Source: Streptomyces sp. NRRL S-646 (lineage in GTDB: Bacteria > Actinomycetota > Actinomycetes > Streptomycetales > Streptomycetaceae). From it: a DNA stretch of 64,000 nt. The notes below the pieces were generated by a model, which saw nothing but the letters and a program-made list of their open reading frames with translations, had not been told where the DNA came from and searched no databases. Shown here piece by piece: positions 53,830 to 62,080 of this stretch. The position numbers were made by a program, and so were the translations under genes. The stretch covers positions 1-64,000 of the forward strand of contig NZ_JODC01000018.1 in NCBI RefSeq assembly GCF_000720765.1. The letters are read 5' to 3'. How positions within the stretch are numbered: position 1 is the first letter of the stretch; each line of letters starts with the position of its first letter.

Positions 53830-54057
53830 ATGCCCTTGGCGCCCCAGCGGGCCGACGTGCCCGTGACCATCGACGAGTCCAAGTGCATCGACGGCTGCAC
53901 CCTCTGCGTGGACATATGCCCGCTGGACTCCCTCGCCATCGACGAGAGCAGCGGCAAGGCCTATATGCACGTCGACGAGTGCTGGTACTGCGGCCCGTGC
54001 GCGGCCCGCTGTCCCACCGGAGCCGTGACGGTCAACATGCCCTATCTGCTCCGGTGA
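53830..54057 (+). CDS. AprB-like two-cluster ferredoxin
   Basis: A 75-residue ferredoxin with two 4Fe-4S motifs: C19-x3-C23-x2-C26-x3-C30 (CIDGCTLCVDICP) and C51-x2-C54-x2-C57-x3-C61 (CWYCGPCAARCP). The spacing and the Cys-Trp-Tyr-Cys segment resemble the beta subunit of adenylylsulfate reductase (AprB) without its C-terminal tail. GGAGA lies upstream. It lies 17 bases before the lipoprotein gene. It likely passes electrons to or from the flavoprotein encoded four genes later. Confidence 0.93.
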   Translation: MPLAPQRADVPVTIDESKCIDGCTLCVDICPLDSLAIDESSGKAYMHVDECWYCGPCAARCPTGAVTVNMPYLLR

Positions 54058-54073
54058 AAGGCCACGAACTCCC

Positions 54074-55417
54074 ATGAAACACAAAGCAGTTGCTGCCGCC
54101 GCTGTTCTTCTCCTCCCGCTGACGGCCTGCGGCGGCAACGCGGCGGCCGGAAGCAACGGCTCCACGGTCACCGTGACCGTCGGCTACCAGTCCAAGACCA
54201 TCAACACGGTCACCGCGGGCACCCTCCTGCGCTCCCTCGGCTACTTCGAGAAGGAGCTCAACTCGCTCGGCGGCGGCAAGCACTACAAGGTCGACTGGCA
54301 GGACTACGCCACCGGCGCACCCATCACCGCCCAGATGACCGCCGGGAAGATCGACATCGGCTCGATGGGCGACTTCCCGCTGCTCATCAACGCGGCCCGG
54401 GGCAGACAGCTCGGCAGGCCGACCCACCTGGTCTCCGTCACCGGCTACAACCTGCGCGGCGGTCTCAACACGATCGTCACCTCCCCGGATTCGAAGCTGT
54501 CCGCCCTCACCGACCTGAAGGGCAAGAAGGTCTCCACGAGCGTCGGCTCCGCCGCCGACGGCACGCTCGTACGGGCCCTACAGCGCGCCGGCATCGACCC
54601 CGACAAGGGCATCCAGAAGCTCAACCAGCAGCCCGCGGTCGGCGCTTCGGCCCTGTCGGCGGGCAGCGCGGACGCCCTGTCGCAGTTCGTCGCCTGGCCC
54701 GGCCTGCTCACCTTCCAGGGCAAGGCGAAGGCCCTGTACGACGGCGCCCAGCTGAACCTCCCCACCTTCCACGGCGTCACCGCCCGCGAGGACTTCGCCA
54801 AGCAGCGGCCCGCCGTACTGGAGGCCTTCCTCAAGGCCCAGTCCGAGGCCACGGACTACTTGAACGCCCATCCGGTCGCCGCCGCCGAGTCGGTCGCCAA
54901 GGCCACCGGACTGCCCGCCGAGGTCGTCTACCTCTACAACGGCGCCCACGGCATCTCCGCCTTCGACCCGGCGGTCAAGCCACAGCTGATCTCCGCACTG
55001 AAGAAAGACGTCTCGGTCCTCAAGTCGGCCAAGCTGACCGGGGACATCGACGTGGACTCCTTCGTCGACGACCGGTACGTGAGGAAGGCCCTCGGCGCGG
55101 ACTACGCCCAGCGGCTCGCCGCGAAGCCGCCGGCCTCCGCGAATGAGGTGTGGCCCAAGGGCGCCGAGAAGACGGTGTCCTTCAAGTCACCTGCCCAGCT
55201 GCTGAGTTACGTGGGCAAGCACAAGGACGGGATCCGCGCCGCCTACGTCCCCGACGCCACCACCGGCACCCTCTGGATCGCCGACAAGGCGGTCTGGGTG
55301 GCCGACGGCAGCCGGCTCCTCCCCTTCGTCGCACCCGCCACAGCCAAGGCGTACGCCGCCGCACACGGGGGCGCCCGCGTCATCACGTACGCCGAGGCGT
55401 TGGGTCGGGCGTCGTGA
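54074..55417 (+). CDS. TauA/SsuA-type ABC solute-binding lipoprotein with NosL-like C-terminus
   Basis: A 447-residue lipoprotein; lipobox LTAC with Cys19. Residues 30-350 are the NMT1/THI5-like binding domain of nitrate/sulfonate/taurine uptake (ITAQMTAGKIDIGSMGDFPL, LKGKKVSTSVGSAADGTLVR, QFVAWPGLL). Residues 360-447 are extra: SPAQLLSYVGKHKDGIRAAY, then VPDATTGTLWIADKAVWV and LPFVAPATAKAYAAAHGGAR, which match the NosL fold pattern (YV-D...W...A-KA-YV...PF...A-A-FA--HGG). NosL is a copper lipoprotein of nitrous-oxide reductase assembly, but its N-terminal Cys motif is absent here. First uptake gene of the operon; its TGA overlaps the permease GTG. Confidence 0.9.
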   Translation: MKHKAVAAAAVLLLPLTACGGNAAAGSNGSTVTVTVGYQSKTINTVTAGTLLRSLGYFEKELNSLGGGKHYKVDWQDYATGAPITAQMTAGKIDIGSMGDFPLLINAARGRQLGRPTHLVSVTGYNLRGGLNTIVTSPDSKLSALTDLKGKKVSTSVGSAADGTLVRALQRAGIDPDKGIQKLNQQPAVGASALSAGSADALSQFVAWPGLLTFQGKAKALYDGAQLNLPTFHGVTAREDFAKQRPAVLEAFLKAQSEATDYLNAHPVAAAESVAKATGLPAEVVYLYNGAHGISAFDPAVKPQLISALKKDVSVLKSAKLTGDIDVDSFVDDRYVRKALGADYAQRLAAKPPASANEVWPKGAEKTVSFKSPAQLLSYVGKHKDGIRAAYVPDATTGTLWIADKAVWVADGSRLLPFVAPATAKAYAAAHGGARVITYAEALGRAS

Positions 55418-56334
55418 CCCGGCGAACGCCGCAACGGGAGCGCCGGTTCACGCCCCGGCGTGCGCGGCGCGCGAGCCGGTTCGCCCTGCGGCTCGCCTCG
55501 CTCGCGGCCGCCCTGGGTGCCTGGCAACTGCTGGCCGGCCTGAAGGTCGACCTGTGGCTGCGGTTCTCCCAGTTCCCGACCGTCACCGATGTGGCCCGCG
55601 CCTTCGCCGACCGGCTGGCCGGCCCCGACTACTGGACGGACCTCACCGACAGCCTCACCCGCATCCTCACCGGCTTCCTCCTCGCCGCCGTGCTCGGCGT
55701 GGCGACGGGCGTGCTCGTGGCGCGCTCCCCCCTCGCCGAGGACCTGCTGGGGCCGGTGCTGGAGGTCATGCGCCCGATTCCCGCGATCGCCCTGGTCCCC
55801 GTCGCGATCCTGCTCTTCCCCTCCAACGAACAGGGCATCGTCTTCATCACCTGCACCGCCGCCTTCTTCCCCGTCCTGGTCTCCACCCGGCATGCGGTCC
55901 GCGCGCTGACCCCGGTGTGGGAGGAGGCGGTCCTCACCATGGGCGGCGGCCGGTGGCGGATCCTCGGCTCGGTCGTCCTGCCGGGTGCGCTGCCCGGAAT
56001 CTTCGGCGGGCTCTCCGTCGGCATCGGCGTCTCGTGGATCTGCGTCATCTCCGCCGAGATGATCTCCGGCCAGTACGGCGTCGGCTACCGCACCTGGCAG
56101 GACTACACCGTCGTCAACTACGCAGGCGTCTTCGTCGGCATGATCACGATCGGCGTGCTCGGCTGGGTCACGTCCACCGCCGTGGAGCTCCTCGGCCGCC
56201 GGCTGACCCGCTGGCTGCCGCGCACGTCGTACATCCCCGGCGGACGGACTCCGCGTCCGGCGCGCACTGCCGCTGCCTCCGCCCCGGTGAGCCCCACGGC
56301 CAAGGAGGAGGCGCCCCATGACCAGCTCGTCTGA
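55414..56334 (+). CDS. ABC transporter permease (SsuC/TauC type)
   Basis: A 306-residue permease with six membrane segments. GTG 55414 overlaps the lipoprotein stop (GTGA). The binding-protein-dependent transport signature is EEAVLTMGGGRWRILGSVVLPGALP (E-A-x2-G pattern, within residues 168-193) and ISAEMISGQYGVGYRTWQDY. A 25-residue Ala/Pro tail ends it. It pairs with the ATPase, which starts 17 bases inside its 3' end. Substrate class: sulfonate, nitrate-like or related organic anions by family, not proven. Confidence 0.93.
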   Translation: MTRRTPQRERRFTPRRARRASRFALRLASLAAALGAWQLLAGLKVDLWLRFSQFPTVTDVARAFADRLAGPDYWTDLTDSLTRILTGFLLAAVLGVATGVLVARSPLAEDLLGPVLEVMRPIPAIALVPVAILLFPSNEQGIVFITCTAAFFPVLVSTRHAVRALTPVWEEAVLTMGGGRWRILGSVVLPGALPGIFGGLSVGIGVSWICVISAEMISGQYGVGYRTWQDYTVVNYAGVFVGMITIGVLGWVTSTAVELLGRRLTRWLPRTSYIPGGRTPRPARTAAASAPVSPTAKEEAPHDQLV

Positions 56335-57085
56335 CCTCCGTTCGCCCTCCCGCTCCGGCGCGGGACTGACCCTGCGGGACGCCACGCTCGGACGTCCCGG
56401 CGCACCCGTACTGGACGGAGTCGACCTCGACGTGGCCCCCGGCGAGATCCTCACCCTCGTCGGACCCTCCGGCTGCGGCAAGTCGACCCTTCTGCGCACC
56501 CTGGCCGGACTGCTCGCACCCCTCGCCGGAGACGTCAGCCAGGACGGGCACCCGCTGGCCGGCCCCGCCGCCGACCGCGCCCTGATCTTCCAGGAGGACG
56601 CCCTCCTGCCCTGGCGCACCCTGCGCGCGAACATCGAACTGCCCCTCGCCATCAAGGGACTGCCACGCACGGAGCGCCGGCGCCAGGCGGAGGACTGGCT
56701 GGAGCGCGTCGGCCTCACAGAACAGTCCCGGCAGCTGCCCCACCGCGTCTCCGGCGGACAACGCCAGCGCGCCCAGCTGGCCCGCGCGCTCGCGGGAGCG
56801 CCCCGCGCCGTCCTCATGGACGAACCCTTCGGCGCCCTCGACGCCCAGACCCGCGCCGGCATGCAGGACCTGCTGGTGGAGGTACTGCGCGGCACGGGCG
56901 CGACGGTCGTCTTCGTCACCCATGACGTGGACGAAGCCCTCTTCCTCGGCGACCGCGTGGCCCTCCTCGGCAACGGCCGGCTGACCGCCGTACGCGATGT
57001 GCCGCGCCCCCGCGACCGTACGGCGGACGACGATCCCGCGCGTGTGGCGCTGCGACGCGACGTCCTCACCTCGCTCGGTACCTGA
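56318..57085 (+). CDS. ABC transporter ATP-binding protein (SsuB/TauB type)
   Basis: A 255-residue ATPase. Walker A LVGPSGCGKSTLLRTLAGLL, Q-loop ALIFQEDALLPWRTLRANIE, signature RVSGGQRQRAQLARALAGAP, Walker B AVLMDEPFGALDAQTRAGMQ, H-loop VFVTHDVDEALFLGDRVALL. The LLPWRT variant is typical of the nitrate/sulfonate/taurine group. It overlaps the permease by 17 bases and ends 11 bases before the flavoprotein gene. Completes a full importer. Confidence 0.95.
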   Translation: MTSSSDLRSPSRSGAGLTLRDATLGRPGAPVLDGVDLDVAPGEILTLVGPSGCGKSTLLRTLAGLLAPLAGDVSQDGHPLAGPAADRALIFQEDALLPWRTLRANIELPLAIKGLPRTERRRQAEDWLERVGLTEQSRQLPHRVSGGQRQRAQLARALAGAPRAVLMDEPFGALDAQTRAGMQDLLVEVLRGTGATVVFVTHDVDEALFLGDRVALLGNGRLTAVRDVPRPRDRTADDDPARVALRRDVLTSLGT

Positions 57086-57096
57086 AAGGCCCCCCG

Positions 57097-59862
57097 GTGA
57101 CCACCCCCTCCTTGAACACGCCCCTGGAGATCCCCGCCCTCACGGACGCCGAGGAGATCCGCTGCGACGTCCTCGTCGTCGGCGGCGGCACCGCCGGCAC
57201 CATGGCCGCGCTGACCGCCGCCGAGCACGGCGCGAACGTCCTCCTGCTGGAGAAGGCCCACGTCCGCCACTCCGGCGCACTCGCCATGGGCATGGACGGC
57301 GTCAACAACGCGGTCGTCCCCGGCCGCGCGGAGCCCGACGACTACGTCGCCGAGATCACCCGCGCCAACGACGGCATCGTCGACCAGTCCACCGTCCGCC
57401 AGACCGCCACCCGCGGCTTCGGCATGGTGCAGCGCCTGGAGTCGTACGGCGTGAAGTTCGAGAAGGACGAGCACGGCGACTACGCGGTCCGCCAGGTGCA
57501 CCGCTCCGGCTCCTACGTGCTGCCGATGCCGGAGGGCAAGGACGTCAAGAAGGTCCTGTACCGACAGCTGCGGCGGCGCGAGATGCGCGAGAGGATCCGC
57601 ATCGAGAACCGGGTGATGCCGGTGCGCGTGCTCACCGCCGAGGGCCGCGCGGTGGGGGCGGTCGGCTTCAACACGCGCACCGGCGCGTTCGTGGTGGTAC
57701 GCGCGGGCGCGGTGATCCTGGCGACCGGCGCGTGCGGCCGACTGGGACTCCCGGCCTCCGGCTACTTGTACGGCACGTACGAGAACCCGACCAACGCCGG
57801 TGACGGCTACGCCATGGCCTACCACGCGGGCGCCGAACTCACCGGCATCGAGTGCTTCCAGATCAACCCGCTGATCAAGGACTACAACGGGCCCGCCTGC
57901 GCCTACGTCGCCAACCCCTTCGGCGGCTACCAGGTCAACCGGCACGGAGAACGCTTCGTCGACTCCGACTACTGGTCGGGCCAGATGATGGCCGAGTTCG
58001 CGGCGGAGGTCGCGTCCGACCGGGGACCCGTCTACCTGAAGCTGAGCCACCTCCCGGAGGAGTCGATCTCCGCGCTGGAGTCGATCCTGCACTCGACGGA
58101 GCGGCCGACCAGGGGGACCTTTCACTCCGGCCGCGGTCACGACTACCGCACCCATGACGTCGAGATGCACATCTCCGAGATCGGGCTGTGCGGCGGCCAT
58201 TCGGCCTCGGGCGTACGGGTCGACGACCACGCCCGCACGACCGTCCCCCGGCTGTACGCTGCCGGCGACCTGGCCTGCGTGCCGCACAACTACATGATCG
58301 GCGCGTTCGTCTTCGGCGACCTGGCGGGCGCGGACGCCTCCCAGTACACGGCGTACGAAGGCGAGTTGCCCGCCGATCAGCTCCGGGACGCGCACGAGCT
58401 GATCTACCGCCCGCTGCGCAATCCGGACGGCCCGCCGCAGCCCCAGGTCGAGTACAAACTGCGCCGCTTCGTGAACGACTACGTGGCCCCGCCGAAGTCC
58501 GGCGCCCGCCTGTCCCTGGCCCTGGAGGCCTTCGAGCGGATGCACGACGACATCGCGGAGATGGGTGCACGCACCCCGCACGAACTGATGCGCTGCGCCG
58601 AGGTCTCCTTCATCCGCGACTGCGCGGAAATGGCCGCCCGGGCCTCCCTGGCCCGCACGGAGTCGCGCTGGGGGCTGTACCACGACCGCATCGACCACCC
58701 CCTGCGCGACGACGCCTCCTGGTTCCACCATCTCGACCTGCACAAGTCCCCCTCCGGTTCGATGGAGTTCACGGCCCGTCCCGTGGCTCCGTACCTGGTC
58801 CCCGTCGACGAGTTCACGCCGGTGGGCGGCCCGCCCCGGCACCTGGGCGAGGTCCACGCCGAGGATGTGGCGACCGCCGGGTCCCGGGATGTGTCGCCGG
58901 TCGCCACGGGGCCGACCTCCGCACGTGCCGCAGGGCCCGTGGGCCACGGCTCGGGCGAGACCGCCTCGCCCCGGCTCCTGGAGCTGCTGGAGCTGGCCGA
59001 GGAACAGCCGGAACTCGCCGCGATCGAGCCCTACTTGACCGACCTCGACGCCGCCGTGCGGCGCACTGCCGTCTCGGTCCTCACCGAGACGGTGCCGCCC
59101 GGCACCGGGCAGGCCCTGGCCGGCGCCCTCAGCGACCCCGACGGTGACGTGCGTGCGGCCGCCGCGGCCTCGCTGCGCGAGCTGGTCGAGACCCTCCCGC
59201 CCGAACCCGACCTGGGTGCCGCCCTCACCGCTGCGGTCGCCGAGGCCGACTCCGTGGTCCGCGCCGCCGCCCTCGACGTACTGCGCGCCCTGCGCCTGGG
59301 GAACGTCGGCGTGTTCGCCGGGGCGCTGGACGATCCCGACATAGCCGTCCGTATCGAAGCCGTGCGCGCGCTCGTCTCGGTCGACGCGGTCGAACCGCTG
59401 TCCGGTGCGGCGGGCGACGCCTCGCGCGAGGTCCGCGTCACCGTGGCCAAGGCACTGGCCGCCGTCAGCCTGGAGGCCCTTGCCGCGAGCGGCCGGGAGC
59501 TGCTCACCAGCACCTTGGACCGGCTCACCGAGGACAGCGACCCCCTGGTCCGGGGTGCCGCGCTCGGCGCGCTGGCCGCTGTCGGCTGCCAGGCCCCGCT
59601 CGCCGCGCGTGCCGTGGCCGCGCTGGCCGACCCGGCGTGGCAGGTCCGCGCCGGTGCCGCCACCGCCCTGTCCGCCGCGCCCGGCGAAACGGCCGTGCCC
59701 GCCCTCGCCAAGGCGCTCGCCGACCCCAACGCCGACGTGCGCAAGGCGGCGGTGCTCGCCCTGACCCGGCACAACGGCACAGCGGAGGCCCGGGCGGCCC
59801 TCGCCACCGTCACATCGGACCCGGACGCGGACGTCAGGGCGTACGCGGCGCGGGGGCTGTGA
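57097..59862 (+). CDS. AprA-like flavoprotein with C-terminal HEAT repeats
   Basis: A 921-residue protein. Residues 20-560 are a fumarate reductase/APS-reductase-type flavoprotein: CDVLVVGGGTAGTMAALTAA (FAD GxGxxG, with E52 for the ribose), then RHSGALAMGMDGVNNAVVPG (the SG-A-AMG-x-x-x-N segment of AprA), EPDDYVAEITRANDGIVDQS, LATGACGRLGLPASGYLYGT and the C-terminal AAGDLACVPHNYMIGAFVFG. Residues 620-921 are seven to nine HEAT-like repeats (AVRRTAVSVLTETV; DVRAAAAASLRELV; PNADVRKAAVLALTRH). AprA itself has no HEAT domain. With the AprB-like ferredoxin it probably forms an oxidoreductase for the imported compound. Function unknown. Confidence 0.93.
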   Translation: MTTPSLNTPLEIPALTDAEEIRCDVLVVGGGTAGTMAALTAAEHGANVLLLEKAHVRHSGALAMGMDGVNNAVVPGRAEPDDYVAEITRANDGIVDQSTVRQTATRGFGMVQRLESYGVKFEKDEHGDYAVRQVHRSGSYVLPMPEGKDVKKVLYRQLRRREMRERIRIENRVMPVRVLTAEGRAVGAVGFNTRTGAFVVVRAGAVILATGACGRLGLPASGYLYGTYENPTNAGDGYAMAYHAGAELTGIECFQINPLIKDYNGPACAYVANPFGGYQVNRHGERFVDSDYWSGQMMAEFAAEVASDRGPVYLKLSHLPEESISALESILHSTERPTRGTFHSGRGHDYRTHDVEMHISEIGLCGGHSASGVRVDDHARTTVPRLYAAGDLACVPHNYMIGAFVFGDLAGADASQYTAYEGELPADQLRDAHELIYRPLRNPDGPPQPQVEYKLRRFVNDYVAPPKSGARLSLALEAFERMHDDIAEMGARTPHELMRCAEVSFIRDCAEMAARASLARTESRWGLYHDRIDHPLRDDASWFHHLDLHKSPSGSMEFTARPVAPYLVPVDEFTPVGGPPRHLGEVHAEDVATAGSRDVSPVATGPTSARAAGPVGHGSGETASPRLLELLELAEEQPELAAIEPYLTDLDAAVRRTAVSVLTETVPPGTGQALAGALSDPDGDVRAAAAASLRELVETLPPEPDLGAALTAAVAEADSVVRAAALDVLRALRLGNVGVFAGALDDPDIAVRIEAVRALVSVDAVEPLSGAAGDASREVRVTVAKALAAVSLEALAASGRELLTSTLDRLTEDSDPLVRGAALGALAAVGCQAPLAARAVAALADPAWQVRAGAATALSAAPGETAVPALAKALADPNADVRKAAVLALTRHNGTAEARAALATVTSDPDADVRAYAARGL

Positions 59863-59875
59863 CGCCTGGCGGCGC

Positions 59876-61873
59876 CTATATCCAGTCGGGCTCCGGCTCC
59901 TCGTCCGGCTCCGGCCAGTCGTCGGTCACGGCGGCCGGGGCCTGGCCGTCCGCGGTCGGAGCGTCCACGGAGGGGCTGCCCTCGGTCGTGGTGGCCAGGG
60001 AGGACAGCACCTCGAGCACGCCCTCCCCGTACGTCGCCAGCTTCTTCTCTCCGACCCCGCTGATGCCGCCGAGCTGTGTCACCGACGTCGGCCAGGCGGT
60101 GGCGATCTCCCGGAGCGTGGCGTCGTGGAAGATGACGTACGCCGGGACGCCCTGTTCCCGGGCCTGCTCGGCACGCCAGGCGCGCAGTGCCTCGAACGCG
60201 GGCTGCAGTTCCTCGGGCAGTTCGGCCGCCGCGGCCTTGGCCTTGCGCTCGCTCCTGCCGGACGAGCCCGATGCCGGGCGCAAGGTCGCCGGCTTCTTCG
60301 GTTCCTTGCGCAGCGGTACCTCCCGCTCGCGCCGGAGCACCGACCCGCTTGCCTCGGTCAGCACCAGCGTGCCGTACTCCCCCTCGACCGCGAGCAGCCC
60401 CTGCGCCAGCAACTGCCGTACGACGCCGCGCCATTCGCCCTCGTCGAGCTCCTCGCCGATGCCGAACACGGAGAGCTGGTCGTGGTCGAACTGGATCACC
60501 TTGGCCGTGCGCTTGCCGAGCAGGATGTCGACGATCTGGACGGCGCCGAACTTCTGCCCCCGCTCCCGCTGCAGCCGCACCACCGTCGACAGCACCTTCT
60601 GGGCGGCGACCGTGCCGTCCCAGGTCTCCGGCGGCACCAGGCAGGTGTCGCAGTTGCCGCAGCCCGCGAGGTCGGGGTCCTGGCCGAAGTAGGCGAGCAG
60701 CTGGCCGCGCCGGCACTGGGCGGTCTCGCACAGCGCCAGCATCGAGTCCAGGTGGGCGGCGGCCCGGCGCCGGAACGCCTCGTCGCCCTCGCCGGACTGG
60801 ATCAGTTTGCGCTGCTGTATGACGTCGTTGAGGCCGTACGCCATCCATGCCGTCGACGGCAGGCCGTCCCGGCCGGCGCGGCCCGTCTCCTGGTAGTAGC
60901 CCTCGACCGACTTCGGCAGGTCGAGGTGGGCGACGAACCGGACGTCCGGCTTGTCGATGCCCATTCCGAAGGCGATGGTCGCGACCACGACCAGGCCCTC
61001 CTCCCGCAGGAACCGGGACTGGTGTGCCGCGCGCGTTCCTGCGTCCAGGCCCGCGTGGTAGGGCACCGCCTCGATGCCGTTGCGGCTCAGGAACTCCGCA
61101 GTGGTGTCCACCGACCTGCGTGAGAGGCAGTAGACGATGCCGGCGTCCCCGGTGTGCTCTTCGCGCAGGAAGCCCAGCAGCTGTTTCTTGGGGTCGGCCT
61201 TGGGCACGATGCGGTACTGGATGTTGGGCCGGTCGAAGCTCGCCACGAAGTGCCGGGCCGTCGGCATGTGAAGTCGCTGGGTGATCTCCTGGTGCGTGGC
61301 GTGTGTGGCCGTGGCCGTGAGCGCGATCCGTGGGACGTCGGGCCAGCGCTCGCCGAGGAGGGAGAGGGCGAGATAGTCGGGGCGGAAGTCGTGACCCCAC
61401 TGGGACACGCAGTGCGCCTCGTCGATCGCAAAGACCGCGATCTTGCCGCGGGAGAGGAGGTCCAGGGTCGAGTCCAGCCGCAGCCGCTCCGGCGCGAGGT
61501 AAAGCAGGTCCAGTTCGCCGGCGAGGTATTCGGCCTCGACGACCCTGCGCTCGTCGAAGTCCTGCGTGGAGTTCATGAACCCGGCGCGCACGCCGAGCGC
61601 GCGCAGCGCGTCCACCTGGTCCTGCATCAGCGCGATGAGGGGTGAGACCACGATGCCTGTACCGGGTCTGACCAGGGCCGGGATCTGGTAGCACAGCGAC
61701 TTTCCGCCGCCGGTGGGCATGAGGACCACGGCGTCGCCGCCGGCCACCACATGCTCGATGACCGCTTCCTGCTCGCCACGGAAGGCCTCGTAGCCGAAGA
61801 CCCGGTGCAGCGTGGCCAGCGCCTCGCTCTCGGTCACCCCTGGCATCTCGCTGATCCCGCCCATCCCACCCAT
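59876..61873 (-). CDS. recQ: RecQ-family ATP-dependent DNA helicase
   Basis: A 665-residue helicase. ATG 61873 ([20 protein letters not shown]) is preferred to the longer frame from 62068. Motif 0 [20 protein letters not shown], Walker A PTGGGKS (53-59), [16 protein letters not shown], the RecQ zinc domain Cys set ([28 protein letters not shown]), a winged helix, and an HRDC domain ([19 protein letters not shown] start; [20 protein letters not shown]). Ends [14 protein letters not shown], an acidic tail. It unwinds DNA 3' to 5' in repair. It is convergent with the flavoprotein gene and lies downstream of the main nuo operon. Confidence 0.95.
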   Translation of the reverse strand: MGGMGGISEMPGVTESEALATLHRVFGYEAFRGEQEAVIEHVVAGGDAVVLMPTGGGKSLCYQIPALVRPGTGIVVSPLIALMQDQVDALRALGVRAGFMNSTQDFDERRVVEAEYLAGELDLLYLAPERLRLDSTLDLLSRGKIAVFAIDEAHCVSQWGHDFRPDYLALSLLGERWPDVPRIALTATATHATHQEITQRLHMPTARHFVASFDRPNIQYRIVPKADPKKQLLGFLREEHTGDAGIVYCLSRRSVDTTAEFLSRNGIEAVPYHAGLDAGTRAAHQSRFLREEGLVVVATIAFGMGIDKPDVRFVAHLDLPKSVEGYYQETGRAGRDGLPSTAWMAYGLNDVIQQRKLIQSGEGDEAFRRRAAAHLDSMLALCETAQCRRGQLLAYFGQDPDLAGCGNCDTCLVPPETWDGTVAAQKVLSTVVRLQRERGQKFGAVQIVDILLGKRTAKVIQFDHDQLSVFGIGEELDEGEWRGVVRQLLAQGLLAVEGEYGTLVLTEASGSVLRREREVPLRKEPKKPATLRPASGSSGRSERKAKAAAAELPEELQPAFEALRAWRAEQAREQGVPAYVIFHDATLREIATAWPTSVTQLGGISGVGEKKLATYGEGVLEVLSSLATTTEGSPSVDAPTADGQAPAAVTDDWPEPDEEPEPDWI

Positions 61874-62021
61874 AGTTCCGTCCCCCGTACGTCGTCCCTC
61901 GACCACTGCCTCCACGATAGGGGTCCGCACTGACAGCCAATGAGTTATCCACAGGCCCGGATCGGTGACTCTCCGTGTCAGCCTGCTCCCCGGAGGTGCG
62001 GTGGCCTGGCCATGCACGGCG

Positions 62022-62060
62022 AAGGGCCCCGGTCCCGAAAAGGGATCCGGAGCCCTTCTG
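62022..62060 (-). terminator. terminator of the main nuo operon
   Basis: AAGGGCCCCGGTCCC (about 62024-62038) and AGGGATCCGGAGCCCTT (62041-62057) form a strong imperfect hairpin with a GAAA-like loop, 20 bases beyond the nuoN stop on the minus strand. Confidence 0.7.
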
Positions 62061-62080
62061 CCACCCACCCGGCAGATGGA

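Noticed and set aside
55243..59772. A 1509-codon open frame on the minus strand across the AprA-like operon
   Set aside because: It is antisense to genes with clear family motifs and has the Arg/Gly/His-rich composition of GC-rich shadow frames. The plus-strand genes are certain.
53830..59862. A true dissimilatory sulfate or sulfur-oxidation (AprBA) system
   Set aside because: No sat, dsr or qmo genes are nearby, the ferredoxin lacks the AprB tail, and the flavoprotein is fused to HEAT repeats. Only family resemblance is supported.
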